Origin: Streptomyces cyaneogriseus subsp. noncyanogenus
GTDB taxonomy: Bacteria; Actinomycetota; Actinomycetes; Streptomycetales; Streptomycetaceae
Length of the DNA: 64,000 nucleotides
Assembly: GCF_000931445.1 (NCBI RefSeq)
Contig: NZ_CP010849.1
Span: 5,952,001-6,016,000, forward strand
Direction of reading: 5' to 3'
The position numbers and the translations under genes are program-made. This document shows positions 32,887 through 40,826 of the stretch, in pieces; position 1 is the first letter of the stretch, and each line of letters begins with the position of its first letter. The notes under the pieces were generated by a model. It was given only the letters and a program-made list of their open reading frames with translations. It did no database searches and was not told where the DNA came from.

Positions 32887-34013
32887 GGCAGCTCCCTCAG
32901 CATCGCCATGGTGCGGCCCATCAGGCCGGGGACGTCGGCGTCGCGGACGCCGTCGAGCTGCCACTGCCCGATCTGCACGGACGCCTCCACGACCGGGCGC
33001 ACGCGCCGCACACGGCGCTCGTAGTACGCCTGGAAGAGGGCGTCGTCCCAGGTGTCGGTCCCGGTCAGCATCCGCACGAGCACGAGCGCGTCCTCCATGG
33101 ACAGGGCGGCGCCCTGGGCGAGGGTGGGCGGGCAGCAGTGGGCGGCGTCGCCGACGAGGACGACGCGGCCCCGGTGCCAGGAGCCCTCGACCAGCATGCG
33201 GTCGAACCAGGTGTAGTTGACCTTGGCCGGGTCGGTGATGTGCGCGGTGATCTCCGGCCAGAAGCCGCCGTACGCGCAGGCCAGGCGCCGCATCTCCTCG
33301 GCGTAGGACTCCGGCGGGATCGAGGCGCGGTCGCGGTTGGCCTCGACGACGTACGCGTAGATCGTGTCCTCGCTGGTGGGGCAGTAGCCCGCGATGTAGG
33401 CCGGGCCGCCGTAGGCGAGGTCGGTGCGCGTGACACCGGCCGGGCGCGGCGTGGCGACCCGCCAGATGGCCATGCCGGTCGGCTCGGGCCTGGCCGTGAT
33501 GCCGATGGCGGCGCGGGTGGCCGAGCTGAGGCCGTCGGCGGCGATCACCAGGTCGTAGCGGCCCTCGGTGCCGTCGGTGAACCGGACGCCGACGCCGTCG
33601 GCGTCCTGGTCCAGCGACTCGGCGCGGGTGCCGAGCCGTACCGAGGCACCGCTGGCCCGGACGGCGTCGATGAGGATCTGCTGGAGCCGGGGGCGCTGCA
33701 TGCCGACGGTGGCGGGCAGGTCGTCACCGCCGGTGCGCAGGTCGTCCTGGACGTGCAGGACGGTGCCGTCGGGGGCGGTGATGCCGACCGACCCGAAGGC
33801 GTAGCCGGACGCCTCGACCTGCTCCCACACCCCGAGTTCGCGCAGCACGCGCAGGGCGTTGCCCTGGAGGGTGATGCCGGAGCCGGCGGTGGCGTTCCAG
33901 TCGTCCTTGGCCTCGATGAGGTCCACCGCCAGGCCGGCGCGGCGCAGCAGGACCGTCACGGCGTTGCCGGCCGCGCCGCCGCCGATGACGAGGACCGTGC
34001 GGGGTTGAGTCAT
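32883..34013 (-). CDS. FAD-dependent aromatic monooxygenase
   Basis: 376 residues from ATG 34013. Group A flavin hydroxylase: TVLVIGGGAAGNAVTVLLRR (GxGxxG), DLIEAKDDW, the DG motif in DLVIAADGLSSATRA, and RVVLVGDAAHCCPPTLAQGA (GD motif for FAD ribose) with LSMEDALVLVRML. The length and SGITLQGNALRVLRELG resemble salicylate/6-hydroxynicotinate-type hydroxylases. It should introduce a hydroxyl, possibly with decarboxylation, producing the diol for the dioxygenase downstream. NAD(P)H-dependent, cytoplasmic. The gap of 43 nt to the cyclase gene is still within one operon. Confidence 0.88.
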   Translation of the reverse strand: MTQPRTVLVIGGGAAGNAVTVLLRRAGLAVDLIEAKDDWNATAGSGITLQGNALRVLRELGVWEQVEASGYAFGSVGITAPDGTVLHVQDDLRTGGDDLPATVGMQRPRLQQILIDAVRASGASVRLGTRAESLDQDADGVGVRFTDGTEGRYDLVIAADGLSSATRAAIGITARPEPTGMAIWRVATPRPAGVTRTDLAYGGPAYIAGYCPTSEDTIYAYVVEANRDRASIPPESYAEEMRRLACAYGGFWPEITAHITDPAKVNYTWFDRMLVEGSWHRGRVVLVGDAAHCCPPTLAQGAALSMEDALVLVRMLTGTDTWDDALFQAYYERRVRRVRPVVEASVQIGQWQLDGVRDADVPGLMGRTMAMLRELP

Positions 34014-34056
34014 GGGGGGAACTCCCTTGTTCCACGGGCTGGTGGGGCTCCGCGTA

Positions 34057-35022
34057 CTACTTGACGGCGATCGGGTTGACGGGCGAGCCGACCGCGCCGG
34101 TGATGGGCAGCGGAGCGGCGGTGAGCCAGAACGCGTACGCCCCGTCGGCCGCGCAGTCCTCCGCCAGCGCGTCCAGGTCCCACATCTCGCCGATGAGCAG
34201 GCCGATGTGGGGGATGGCGACCTGGTGCAGCGGCTGGAAGGCGTGCTCGAACTCGTTGGGCCGCACCTCGAAGCCCCAGGTGTCGGTGGCTATCGCGGCG
34301 ATCTCCGTGCGGTGCAGCCAGCCGGCGGTGGTGAAGGACAGGCCGGGCGCGGGGCCGCCGGCGTAGTCGCCCCAGCCGTCGCGGCGGGCCCGGGTGAGCT
34401 GCCCGGTGCGGACCAGGACGATGTCGCCGCGGCCCACGGTCACGCCGTGCGCCTCGGCGGTCGCGGTGAGGTGCTCCTCGGTGATCGCGAACGCGTCGGG
34501 CAGCTCGCCCCGGCTCTCGCCGAACACGCGGCCCACGTCCAGCAGCACGCCGCGTCCGGCGACGTGCGGGGCCATGTGCTCGATGCCGGTGACCAGGTCG
34601 CCGTCGGAGGTGACGACCTGCTCCGCGGGGCGCCCGTTCCACGCCTTGCCGTGGTCGAAGATGTGCCCGAGCCCGTCCCACTGGGTGGAGCACTGCAACG
34701 GCATCGCGATCACGTCGTCGGCGCCGCCGATGCCGTGCGGGAAGCCCTGGTGGCCGAGGACGGCGTCGGTGCCGGTGTCCAGCATGGTGTGGACCGGGTT
34801 GGTCCGCCGCCGCCAGCCCTTCTGCGGGCCGTTCATGTCGAAGCGCTGCGACAGGGAGAAGCTGACGCCCCGCCGGATCAGCGCGGCGCCCTCGCGGCGC
34901 TTGGCCTCGTCGAGGAAGTTGAGGGTGCCGAGCACGTCGTCCTCGCCCCAGCGGCCCCAGTTGGAGCACGCCTCGGCGGCCTCGGCGATCGCGCCTTCGG
35001 GATCGTCGCGGTCGAGGGTCAC
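34057..35022 (-). CDS. Cyclase-family (kynurenine-formamidase-like) metal hydrolase
   Basis: 321 residues from GTG 35022 (GTGA overlap with the FAH gene). Cyclase-family (PF04199) motifs: WGEDDVLGTLNFLDEAKR, QCSTQWDGLGHIFDHGKAWN (equivalent of the HxGTHxDxPxH metal site, here with Q-W-D-x-x-x-H), GRGVLLDVGRVFG, DIVLVRTGQLTRA, SFTTAGWLHRTEIAAIATDT and HQVAIPHIGLLIGEMWDLDA. Related enzymes hydrolyse formamides, lactams or lactones with Zn or Mn. In this operon it could open a lactone or N-formyl intermediate, which would point to a nitrogen-bearing substrate. That point is inference. Confidence 0.84.
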   Translation of the reverse strand: MTLDRDDPEGAIAEAAEACSNWGRWGEDDVLGTLNFLDEAKRREGAALIRRGVSFSLSQRFDMNGPQKGWRRRTNPVHTMLDTGTDAVLGHQGFPHGIGGADDVIAMPLQCSTQWDGLGHIFDHGKAWNGRPAEQVVTSDGDLVTGIEHMAPHVAGRGVLLDVGRVFGESRGELPDAFAITEEHLTATAEAHGVTVGRGDIVLVRTGQLTRARRDGWGDYAGGPAPGLSFTTAGWLHRTEIAAIATDTWGFEVRPNEFEHAFQPLHQVAIPHIGLLIGEMWDLDALAEDCAADGAYAFWLTAAPLPITGAVGSPVNPIAVK

Positions 35023-36020
35023 GACGCCGCCTTTGCCACGCAGCGGGTGCGCTGGACGCCGAGCCCGGTGATGGCGGCGTCCATGACGTCGCCGTCGCGC
35101 AGCAGCCGTCCCCAGTGCATGCCGTTGCCGGCCGGGCTGCCGGTGAGCACCAGGTCGCCGGGGAGCAGGCGGGCGGTCTGCGAGGCGTAGGACACCATGC
35201 GCGCCACGTCGAAGATCATGTCCTTGGTGGACTCGTCCTGCATGGTCTCGCCGTTCAGCTTCAGCGTCAGCCGCAGGTCACCGGGGTCGGCGATCGACTC
35301 CGCGGGGACGATCCAGGGGCCGAGCGGGGTGAAGCCGGGGGCGTTCTTGCTGCGCAGCCAGTCGGTGCCGATCTGCGGCATGTCCCGGCGGAAGACGGTG
35401 GCCCGGTCGGTCAGGTCGTTGGCGATCGTGTACCCGGCGACGTACTCCAGGGCCTCCTCGACCGTGACCCGGTGCGCGGGCCGGCCGATCACGGCCGCCA
35501 GCTCCAGCTCCCAGTCGGGCTTCTCGGCCCACGCGGGCAGCACCACGTCGTCGTACGGACCGGTGACGGCGCTCGGCAGGCCGATGAAGACGTACGGCAG
35601 ATCCTCCGCCGCGCGCCGGTCCATGATCTCCGCGGCCTCGGCGCGCCGCTCCTCCTCGGGACGGTCGTCGCCGGGGGCGCGGTGGGCCACGTGCAGGTCG
35701 ATGACGTGCTGGCGGTAGTTGGCGCCGGACTGGAAGACCTGGCGCGGCTCGACCGGCGCGTGCACCCGGAGGTCCGCGAGCGGCTCGCGCTGCGCGCCCG
35801 GGTCCGCGGCCAGCGCGCGCAGCCGCGGCAGGACCTCGTCCCATCGCTCCATCACCTGACGCATCGTCAGTCCTGGTTCGCCGAAGGCGTCCTGGAGGGC
35901 GGTCGCCCGGCCGTCGGGGGTGACCAGGGCGGGGAAGGCCGGCCTTCCGGGAGCCGACAGGGTGGCGAGGGCGAACGGTCCGGCGAAGAGCGCGGACGCG
36001 GGTTCAGGTTTCACGGACAT
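35019..36020 (-). CDS. Fumarylacetoacetate hydrolase-family protein
   Basis: 333 residues from ATG 36020 with AGGAGG upstream. FAH barrel distinct from the second copy in the operon: VFQSGANYRQHVIDLHVAHR, PYVFIGLPSAVTGPYDDVVL, metal-binding DWELELAAVIGRPAHRVTVE (E-x-E), VAGYTIANDLTDRATVFRRD, FTPLGPWIVPAESIADPGDL and DLVLTGSPAGNGMHWGRLLR. This is the 5-oxopent-3-ene tricarboxylate decarboxylase/2-hydroxymuconate-isomerase (HpaG-like) branch. First gene of the operon, 155 bp from the divergent LysR gene and its operator-like box. Confidence 0.86.
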   Translation of the reverse strand: MSVKPEPASALFAGPFALATLSAPGRPAFPALVTPDGRATALQDAFGEPGLTMRQVMERWDEVLPRLRALAADPGAQREPLADLRVHAPVEPRQVFQSGANYRQHVIDLHVAHRAPGDDRPEEERRAEAAEIMDRRAAEDLPYVFIGLPSAVTGPYDDVVLPAWAEKPDWELELAAVIGRPAHRVTVEEALEYVAGYTIANDLTDRATVFRRDMPQIGTDWLRSKNAPGFTPLGPWIVPAESIADPGDLRLTLKLNGETMQDESTKDMIFDVARMVSYASQTARLLPGDLVLTGSPAGNGMHWGRLLRDGDVMDAAITGLGVQRTRCVAKAAS

Positions 36021-36083
36021 GTCCTCCTGATTGCGGTGTGACTAATCTGGACCCGCCACCCGCGATCAGGGAAATAGATTCTG

Positions 36084-36100
36084 TGGATGATGGGTATCCA
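36084..36100. promoter_or_regulatory. LysR-type binding box
   Basis: TGGAT-N7-ATCCA, a perfect 5-bp inverted repeat with T-N11-A geometry, 64 bp upstream of the aromatic operon start and 76 bp upstream of the LysR start. Probably bound by the divergent LysR protein. Confidence 0.65.
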
Positions 36101-36175
36101 GCACGTTGATGCCTTGAGTGGGGGCGCGGCATTTGCCCGCCGCTGTCCGGCGCCGTACCGCAAGGGGAAGATCCC

Positions 36176-37132
36176 GTGAACCTGGCCAGCCTCGACCTCA
36201 ACCTCGTCGTCGCCCTGCGCGCGCTGCTGGAGGAACGCAACGTCACCCGCGCCGGGCAGCGCGTCGGCCTCAGCCAGCCCGCCATGAGCGCGGCCCTGGC
36301 CCGTCTGCGCCGCCACTTCGACGACGACCTGCTCGCCCGGGTCGGCGGCCACTACGAGCTGACCGCCCTCGGGCAGGTCCTCCTGGACCGCACCTCCACC
36401 GCCTGCGACCTGCTGGAACGCCTCTTCTCCAGCCAGGCCCACTTCGATCCGGCACGGGAGAGCCGCGAGTTCCGGCTGCTGGCCTCCGACTACGCCGTCT
36501 CCGTCTTCGGCGCCGAACTCGCCCGCGTGGTGCACGAGGAGGCCCCCGGCATCCGCCTGCGCTTCACCCAGACCCCGCCCACCGTGGTCGACGACACCGC
36601 CACCCTGCTGAGCGCCACCGACGGACTGCTGATGCCGCACGGCGTCATCAGCGGCTTTCCCGCCACCGACCTGTACGAGGACCGGTGGGTCCTCCTCGTC
36701 GCCGACGACCACCCGGGCGCCGCCGGCCGGCTCACCCGGCAGGACCTGGCGCGGCTGCCGTGGGTCACATACCAGCGGACCTACGACGCCCCCGCCGTGC
36801 GCCAGCTCGGCATGCTCGGCATCGAGCCCCGGGTCGAGGTCTCCGTCGACAGCTTCCAGCTCCTGCCGCATCTGGTGGCCGGCACCCGGCGGATCGCCCT
36901 GGTGCAGGCCCGGCTCGCCCGGCTGCTCGCGCCGGTCGCCGCCGTACGTGTGGTGGAGCCGCCGTACGAGGCCGTACCGGTGCGCGAAGCCCTGTGGTGG
37001 CACCCGGTCCACACCCATGACGCGGCCCACATCTGGCTGCGCGAGACGGCGGCCCGGGTCGGCGAACGCCTGGCGGAGACGGGCGCCGGGGAGTGCCCGG
37101 CCACGACCGGGGACGGGGAAGGCCCGGCGTAG
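36176..37132 (+). CDS. LysR-family regulator of the aromatic catabolic cluster
   Basis: 318 residues from GTG 36176 (AAGGGGAAGATCCC upstream). N-terminal winged helix: LDLNLVVALRALLEERNVTR, AGQRVGLSQPAMSAALARLR, FDDDLLARVGGHYELT. The LD-LNL-VALRALLEERNVTRA form is the NodD/PcpR-like branch, whose members activate degradative operons for aromatic compounds. The effector-binding periplasmic-protein-like domain covers about 90-300. Divergent orientation and the box at 36084 make it the likely activator of the operon at 36020; its inducer is probably the substrate or an early intermediate. Confidence 0.9.
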   Translation: MNLASLDLNLVVALRALLEERNVTRAGQRVGLSQPAMSAALARLRRHFDDDLLARVGGHYELTALGQVLLDRTSTACDLLERLFSSQAHFDPARESREFRLLASDYAVSVFGAELARVVHEEAPGIRLRFTQTPPTVVDDTATLLSATDGLLMPHGVISGFPATDLYEDRWVLLVADDHPGAAGRLTRQDLARLPWVTYQRTYDAPAVRQLGMLGIEPRVEVSVDSFQLLPHLVAGTRRIALVQARLARLLAPVAAVRVVEPPYEAVPVREALWWHPVHTHDAAHIWLRETAARVGERLAETGAGECPATTGDGEGPA

Positions 37133-37205
37133 GCAGGCGCGGGCCGGCCGCGCGATCCTCGCGGGCCGGGACGGCTCCACCCGCGGTCACCGGCGGGCCG
37201 CGCCG

Positions 37206-38084
37206 TCAGCCCCCGGCCCGCTCACCGCCGCCGCGCGGGTCCACGCCGGTCCCCGCCGCCACCAGCGCCGCCAGCTCCTCCGGGGTGCGCGGCCCCGCCG
37301 TGCCCGGCGCCAGCGCCCCCTGGGCGGACAGCAGCCGGGCCACCGCCACCCCCCACGGCAGCCGCAGCCCGGCCTGCCGCAGGAGGTCCGCGCGGGCCAG
37401 CGTCGCCGCCGCGGGGCCGGTGTGCACACCGGACGGGGTGAGCAGGGCGGCGTCGTCGGCCCAGCGCAGGGCGAGATCGACGTCGTGCGTGGCCATCACC
37501 ACGGTGGTGCCGCCCGCGCGCAGCCCGTCGAGGGCGGCCAGCAACCGCTCCTGCCCGTCCGGGTCGAGCCCGGCGGTCGGCTCGTCGAGGATCAGCACCC
37601 GGGGCCGCATCGCCACCGCCCCGGCGATCGCGGTCCGCTTGCGCTGGCCGTACGACAGCAGATGGGTGGGCCGGTCGGCGAGGGCCGTGATGCCGAGCGC
37701 GGCGAGCGAGCGGTCCACCCTGTCCCGCACCTCCGCGTCGGACAGGCCGAGGTTGAGCGGACCGAAGGACACGTCCTGTGCGACCGAGGCCGCGAAGAGC
37801 TGGTCGTCCGGGTCCTGCACGACCAACTGCACGGTCGTCCGCAGCCGGGTCAGCCCCTTCCGGTCGTACGTCACCGGCTCCCCGTCGAGCGTCAACCGCC
37901 CTTCCCGGGGCCGCAGTCCGCCGCTGAGCAGCCGCATCAGCGTCGTCTTGCCGCTGCCGTTGCGGCCCAGCAACGCCAGCGCCCGCCCCTCGCGCACCGC
38001 GAAGTCGAGGCCGCCGAGCACCACCGGCCCGTCCTCGTAGCCGAACGACACGCCCCGCAGGGCGACCACCTCGGCCTCGCTCAT
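37206..38084 (-). CDS. cbiO: Cobalt ECF transporter ATPase
   Basis: 292 residues from ATG 38084 (ATGA overlap with cbiQ). ABC ATPase: Walker A LLGRNGSGKTTLMRLL, Q-loop QLVVQDPDDQLFAASVAQDV (the DPDDQLF form is characteristic of ECF ATPases), signature HLLSYGQRKRTAIAGAVAM, Walker B RVLILDEPTAGLD, switch ATHDVDLAL. It drives cobalt uptake by CbiMNQ. The C-terminal 60 residues form an extra proline/glycine-rich tail. Last gene of cbiMNQO, expressed under the cobalamin riboswitch at 39930. Confidence 0.93.
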   Translation of the reverse strand: MSEAEVVALRGVSFGYEDGPVVLGGLDFAVREGRALALLGRNGSGKTTLMRLLSGGLRPREGRLTLDGEPVTYDRKGLTRLRTTVQLVVQDPDDQLFAASVAQDVSFGPLNLGLSDAEVRDRVDRSLAALGITALADRPTHLLSYGQRKRTAIAGAVAMRPRVLILDEPTAGLDPDGQERLLAALDGLRAGGTTVVMATHDVDLALRWADDAALLTPSGVHTGPAAATLARADLLRQAGLRLPWGVAVARLLSAQGALAPGTAGPRTPEELAALVAAGTGVDPRGGGERAGG

Positions 38085-38830
38085 GTCACACGCCCTTCCA
38101 GGACGAAGGTCAGGACGGCCAGCGCCGCGAGCAGCGCGACACTCGCCGCGGTGAAGCGGACGCAGACCCGGGCCTCGGGCACCAGGACGCGCAGGGTGCC
38201 GTCGTAACCGCGCCCGGCCAGCCCCGCCTGGAGCCGCGCCGCCCGGCCGAAGGCCCGCACGAACGCGGTGGCCCCGAGCCCGCCCAGCGACCGCCAGACC
38301 GCCGCCCGGGAGGTGTGCCCGAGCCGGGCGGCCTGCGCGTCGCGCACCCGGCGCACCGAGTCGAGCAGCAGAAAGCTCATGCGGTACGTCACCAGCGCCA
38401 CGTCGACCACGGCCGCGGGCACCCCGGCCCGCACCAGGCGAGGCAGCAGGTCGGACATCGGGGTGGTGAAGGCGAACAGCAGCATGCCCAGCGAGGCGGC
38501 CGAGGAGCGCAGCAGCAGCTCCCCGGCGCGCACCGGCCCCCCGTCGGCGAGCCCCACCAGCCCGTCCGCCCCGCCGACCCGCACCAGCAGCGGCGCCGCG
38601 CCGGTCACACAGAACCCGAGCGGCACCCGGTAGGCCCGCCACAACCGCCGCCCCGGCACACCGGCCGGGCCCAGCAGCACGGCGAGCGCCGTCACCAGCA
38701 CCAGCGCGGCGCCCGGCCACGGCGGCAGGGAGATCGCGAGCAGGGTGAGGCCGAGCCCGAGCACGGCCTTGTCCACGGGATGGCGGCGGCGCCAGCGGCT
38801 GCCGTGCGCCGCCGCGTCGATCGGCAGCAC
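38081..38830 (-). CDS. cbiQ: Cobalt ECF transporter transmembrane subunit
   Basis: 249 residues from GTG 38830. Polytopic: spans around KAVLGLGLTLLAISLPPW, GAALVLVTALAVLLG, LGFCVTGAAPLLVRV, ASLGMLLFAFTTPM and C-terminal VALLAALAVLTFVL. The two short A-R-G coupling motifs of CbiQ/EcfT proteins, which dock on the ATPase, are here as AARLQAGLAGRGYD and RRVRDAQAARLGH. AFTTPMSDLLPRLVRAGVPA is a family hallmark. It couples ATP hydrolysis by CbiO to CbiM/CbiN. Confidence 0.9.
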   Translation of the reverse strand: MLPIDAAAHGSRWRRRHPVDKAVLGLGLTLLAISLPPWPGAALVLVTALAVLLGPAGVPGRRLWRAYRVPLGFCVTGAAPLLVRVGGADGLVGLADGGPVRAGELLLRSSAASLGMLLFAFTTPMSDLLPRLVRAGVPAAVVDVALVTYRMSFLLLDSVRRVRDAQAARLGHTSRAAVWRSLGGLGATAFVRAFGRAARLQAGLAGRGYDGTLRVLVPEARVCVRFTAASVALLAALAVLTFVLEGRVT

Positions 38831-38839
38831 CCGGCCGCC

Positions 38840-39211
38840 TCAGGACCGGTCGCCGGCGGACTCGGCGGCGTCCCCGCCCGTGTCGTCACCGTCCCGTGTC
38901 CCGGCCAGGGCCCGCTCCGCGCCCTGCCGCCGGCCCCGGCGCAGTCCCAGGCAGTACGCCAGCACGCCCGCGCCGATCGCCGCCTGCAGGGCGAACAGTG
39001 CCGACTCGATCTCCCCGGACGGCGGTTCGTACAGCGGCGAGAACCACGGCTCGTAGTCCGGGTCGATCTCGGTGATCGCCGTCTCCGCCTCGGCGTCGGC
39101 CCCCGCGAACGGCTCCTCCTTGTGGTCGCCGAGCCCCAGCGCCAGCGGCAGGACGGCCAGCGCGGCCACCGCGAGCAGCAACAGCGCGTTGATCTTCGTG
39201 TTCCGCTTCAC
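38840..39211 (-). CDS. cbiN: Cobalt transporter accessory subunit
   Basis: 123 residues from GTG 39211, sharing GTGA with cbiM. Two membrane spans: NALLLLAVAALAVLPLALGL and LQAAIGAGVLAYCLGLRRGR. Between them is the conserved extracytoplasmic loop: FAGADAEAETAITEIDPDYE, PWFSPLYEPPSGEIESALFA. PDYEPWFSPLWEPPSGEIES-like sequence is the diagnostic CbiN block. The C-terminal RDGDDTGGDAAESAG extension is longer than usual. It stabilises or loads CbiM during cobalt uptake. Confidence 0.92.
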   Translation of the reverse strand: MKRNTKINALLLLAVAALAVLPLALGLGDHKEEPFAGADAEAETAITEIDPDYEPWFSPLYEPPSGEIESALFALQAAIGAGVLAYCLGLRRGRRQGAERALAGTRDGDDTGGDAAESAGDRS

Positions 39212-39888
39212 CGGGCCACCGCCCGCCGGGCCGCCACCACGCCGAGCCGGGCCAGCTCCGCCGTGCTGGACTGCACCAGCAGCCGCATCACGAGCACCGT
39301 GAGCAGTCCCTCGCTCACCGCCAGCGGGATCTGCGTGACGGCGAAGACGGAGCCGAACTTGGCGAGGGCGCCCGCGAACCCGCTGTCCGGGTCGGGGAAG
39401 GCGAGCGCCAGTTGGACGCTGGTCACGCAGTAGGTGGACAGGTCGGCGACGAACGCGCCGGCGAACACCGTGACCATCAGCGGCGCACCGCACCGCCGCA
39501 GCAGCCGGTACGCGCCGTACCCGGCCCACGGCCCCGCGATCGCCATCGAGAAGACGTTGGCGCCGAGCGTGGTCAGACCGCCGTGCGCGAGCAGCAGCGC
39601 CTGGAAGAGCAGGGTGATGGTGCCGAGCACCGCCATGACCGGCGGCCGGAACAGAACGGCGCCCAGCCCCGTCCCGGTCGGATGCGAGCAACTCCCGGTC
39701 ACCGAGGGCAGTTTCAGGGCCGACAGGACGAACGTGAACGCCCCGGACGCACCGAGCAGCAAGGTGCTCTCGGGATGTTCCCTGACCTCACGGGTGAGCG
39801 AGCGGGCTCCGTGGACGACGAACGGCGCGGACGCGACACCCCAGGCGATCGCGTGCGCCGGAGGCAGAAAGCCCTCGGCTATGTGCAT
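39208..39888 (-). CDS. cbiM: Cobalt ECF transporter substrate-binding membrane subunit
   Basis: 226 residues from ATG 39888 (upstream frame belongs to the riboswitch leader). It starts MHIAEGFLPPAHAIAWG: in CbiM the N-terminal Met-His residues form the Co(II) site after exact processing, so the start matters. Further motifs: LLGASGAFTFVLSALKLPSV, GSCSHPTGTGLGAVLF (metal-binding His), LLFQALLLAHGGLTTLGANV, AGPWAGYGAYRLLRRCG and AFVADLSTYCVTSVQLALAF. Six to seven spans. First gene of the transporter operon. Confidence 0.94.
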   Translation of the reverse strand: MHIAEGFLPPAHAIAWGVASAPFVVHGARSLTREVREHPESTLLLGASGAFTFVLSALKLPSVTGSCSHPTGTGLGAVLFRPPVMAVLGTITLLFQALLLAHGGLTTLGANVFSMAIAGPWAGYGAYRLLRRCGAPLMVTVFAGAFVADLSTYCVTSVQLALAFPDPDSGFAGALAKFGSVFAVTQIPLAVSEGLLTVLVMRLLVQSSTAELARLGVVAARRAVAR

Positions 39889-39929
39889 GGCTTGGCAGAC
39901 CCTCTCCAGCACCTCGTGGATGGACGACA

Positions 39930-40095
39930 CACCCTGGCCGGTCTCCTGGCTGACGGGTGACACCGCCCGTGCTCCGCCTTCCCGGGTCCGCGAGGACCCA
40001 GTGGCTGCCCCTGAGGGCCGAAGCCGGACTTCCCGATCACAGTGGCGAGGGCCGCACCGGTTTCGCACCGGATTTCCCGTTCACCAAGGCGTGGC
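39930..40095 (-). promoter_or_regulatory. Cobalamin riboswitch
   Basis: Read on the minus strand from about 40095 to 39930: GGTGAACGGGAAATCCGGTG, GAAACCGGTGCGG, CCTCGCCACTGT, GGGAAGTCCGG, CAGCCACTGGG, GGGAAGGCGGAGCA, GTCACCCGTC and the B12 box AGCCAGGAGACCGGCC (39951-39936). All core elements of the class are present in order. The B12 box ends 48 nt before the cbiM ATG, so adenosylcobalamin would repress cobalt uptake, probably at translation initiation, as is common in actinobacteria. Confidence 0.95.
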
Positions 40096-40306
40096 GACAG
40101 TAGTGCGCGCACCGGGGCGGTGACAAGCCGTACCGAAGGGGGCGCGGCGAGCGCGGCCGCCCGCCGCGGAGTGCGCGGCAGCGGTTCCCGGTGCGGGTGA
40201 CCGGGCCGGGCGCGCGGGCCGACCGTGTCGTTGTTGGGCCGATCGGGTTACATGGCGTAAGAATTGGCTGGTGCAGGCAACAAGGCGAGTCGAAGCGGGG
40301 GAGCCG

Positions 40307-40696
40307 GTGAACAGCCACGACGTCACCGATGAGCAGTGGGAAGGGCTCGCCCAGGTCGTGCCGTTGCGTGGCCGGGACGCCTGGCCGTCCTCGGTGGGCC
40401 ACCGCGCGCTGCCGGAGGCCGAGACGGAGACCCGGCGCCGCTTCGTCGTGCTGCGGGTCAACGTCTTCGCCGACGCCCGCGAGGTCGCCGAGACCGTCAT
40501 GGCCGGCATCCCGGTCCTGCTCGACCTGACCGGCGCGGAGACCGAGGTCGCCAAGCGGGTCCTGGACTTCAGCACGGGTGTCGTCTTCGGCCTGGCCAGC
40601 GGGATGCACCGGGTGGACCGGAACGTGTTCCTGCTCGCCCCGGCCGGTACCGAGGTGACCGGGATCGTGGAGGGCGCGGAGGTCCCCGGGGTCTGA
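40307..40696 (+). CDS. SepF-like protein (cell-division-associated paralogue)
   Basis: 129 residues from GTG 40307 (GGGGGAG just upstream); a GTG at 40271 would add 12 residues. SepF core: RRRFVVLRVNVFADAREVAE, TVMAGIPVLLDLTGAETEVA, KRVLDFSTGVVFGLASGMHR, VFLLAPAGTEV. The N-terminal lipid-binding helix of true SepF is replaced by a short polar segment, as in the SepF-like proteins of Streptomyces. SepF bridges FtsZ to the membrane; the paralogues may influence polar growth and branching. No dcw genes are nearby, which also argues for a paralogue. Confidence 0.82.
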   Translation: MNSHDVTDEQWEGLAQVVPLRGRDAWPSSVGHRALPEAETETRRRFVVLRVNVFADAREVAETVMAGIPVLLDLTGAETEVAKRVLDFSTGVVFGLASGMHRVDRNVFLLAPAGTEVTGIVEGAEVPGV

Positions 40697-40826
40697 CGGC
40701 TCCCGGGCGGCGGGCGGCCCCCGGGGAGTGAGGGGCGGGCCGGAGGTGACGGGCCCGGTCCCCCGTTTGTGGGAAGGGCGGGGCAGCAAAACGGTTCGCC
40801 CGGTGGCGGAGCCATACGGTCCGGGC

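Noticed and set aside
29855..36020. One of the two FAH proteins as the missing fucose-pathway hydrolase
   Set aside because: Both are locked by overlapping stops and starts into the aromatic operon and belong to other FAH branches (FAH-like and HpaG-like).
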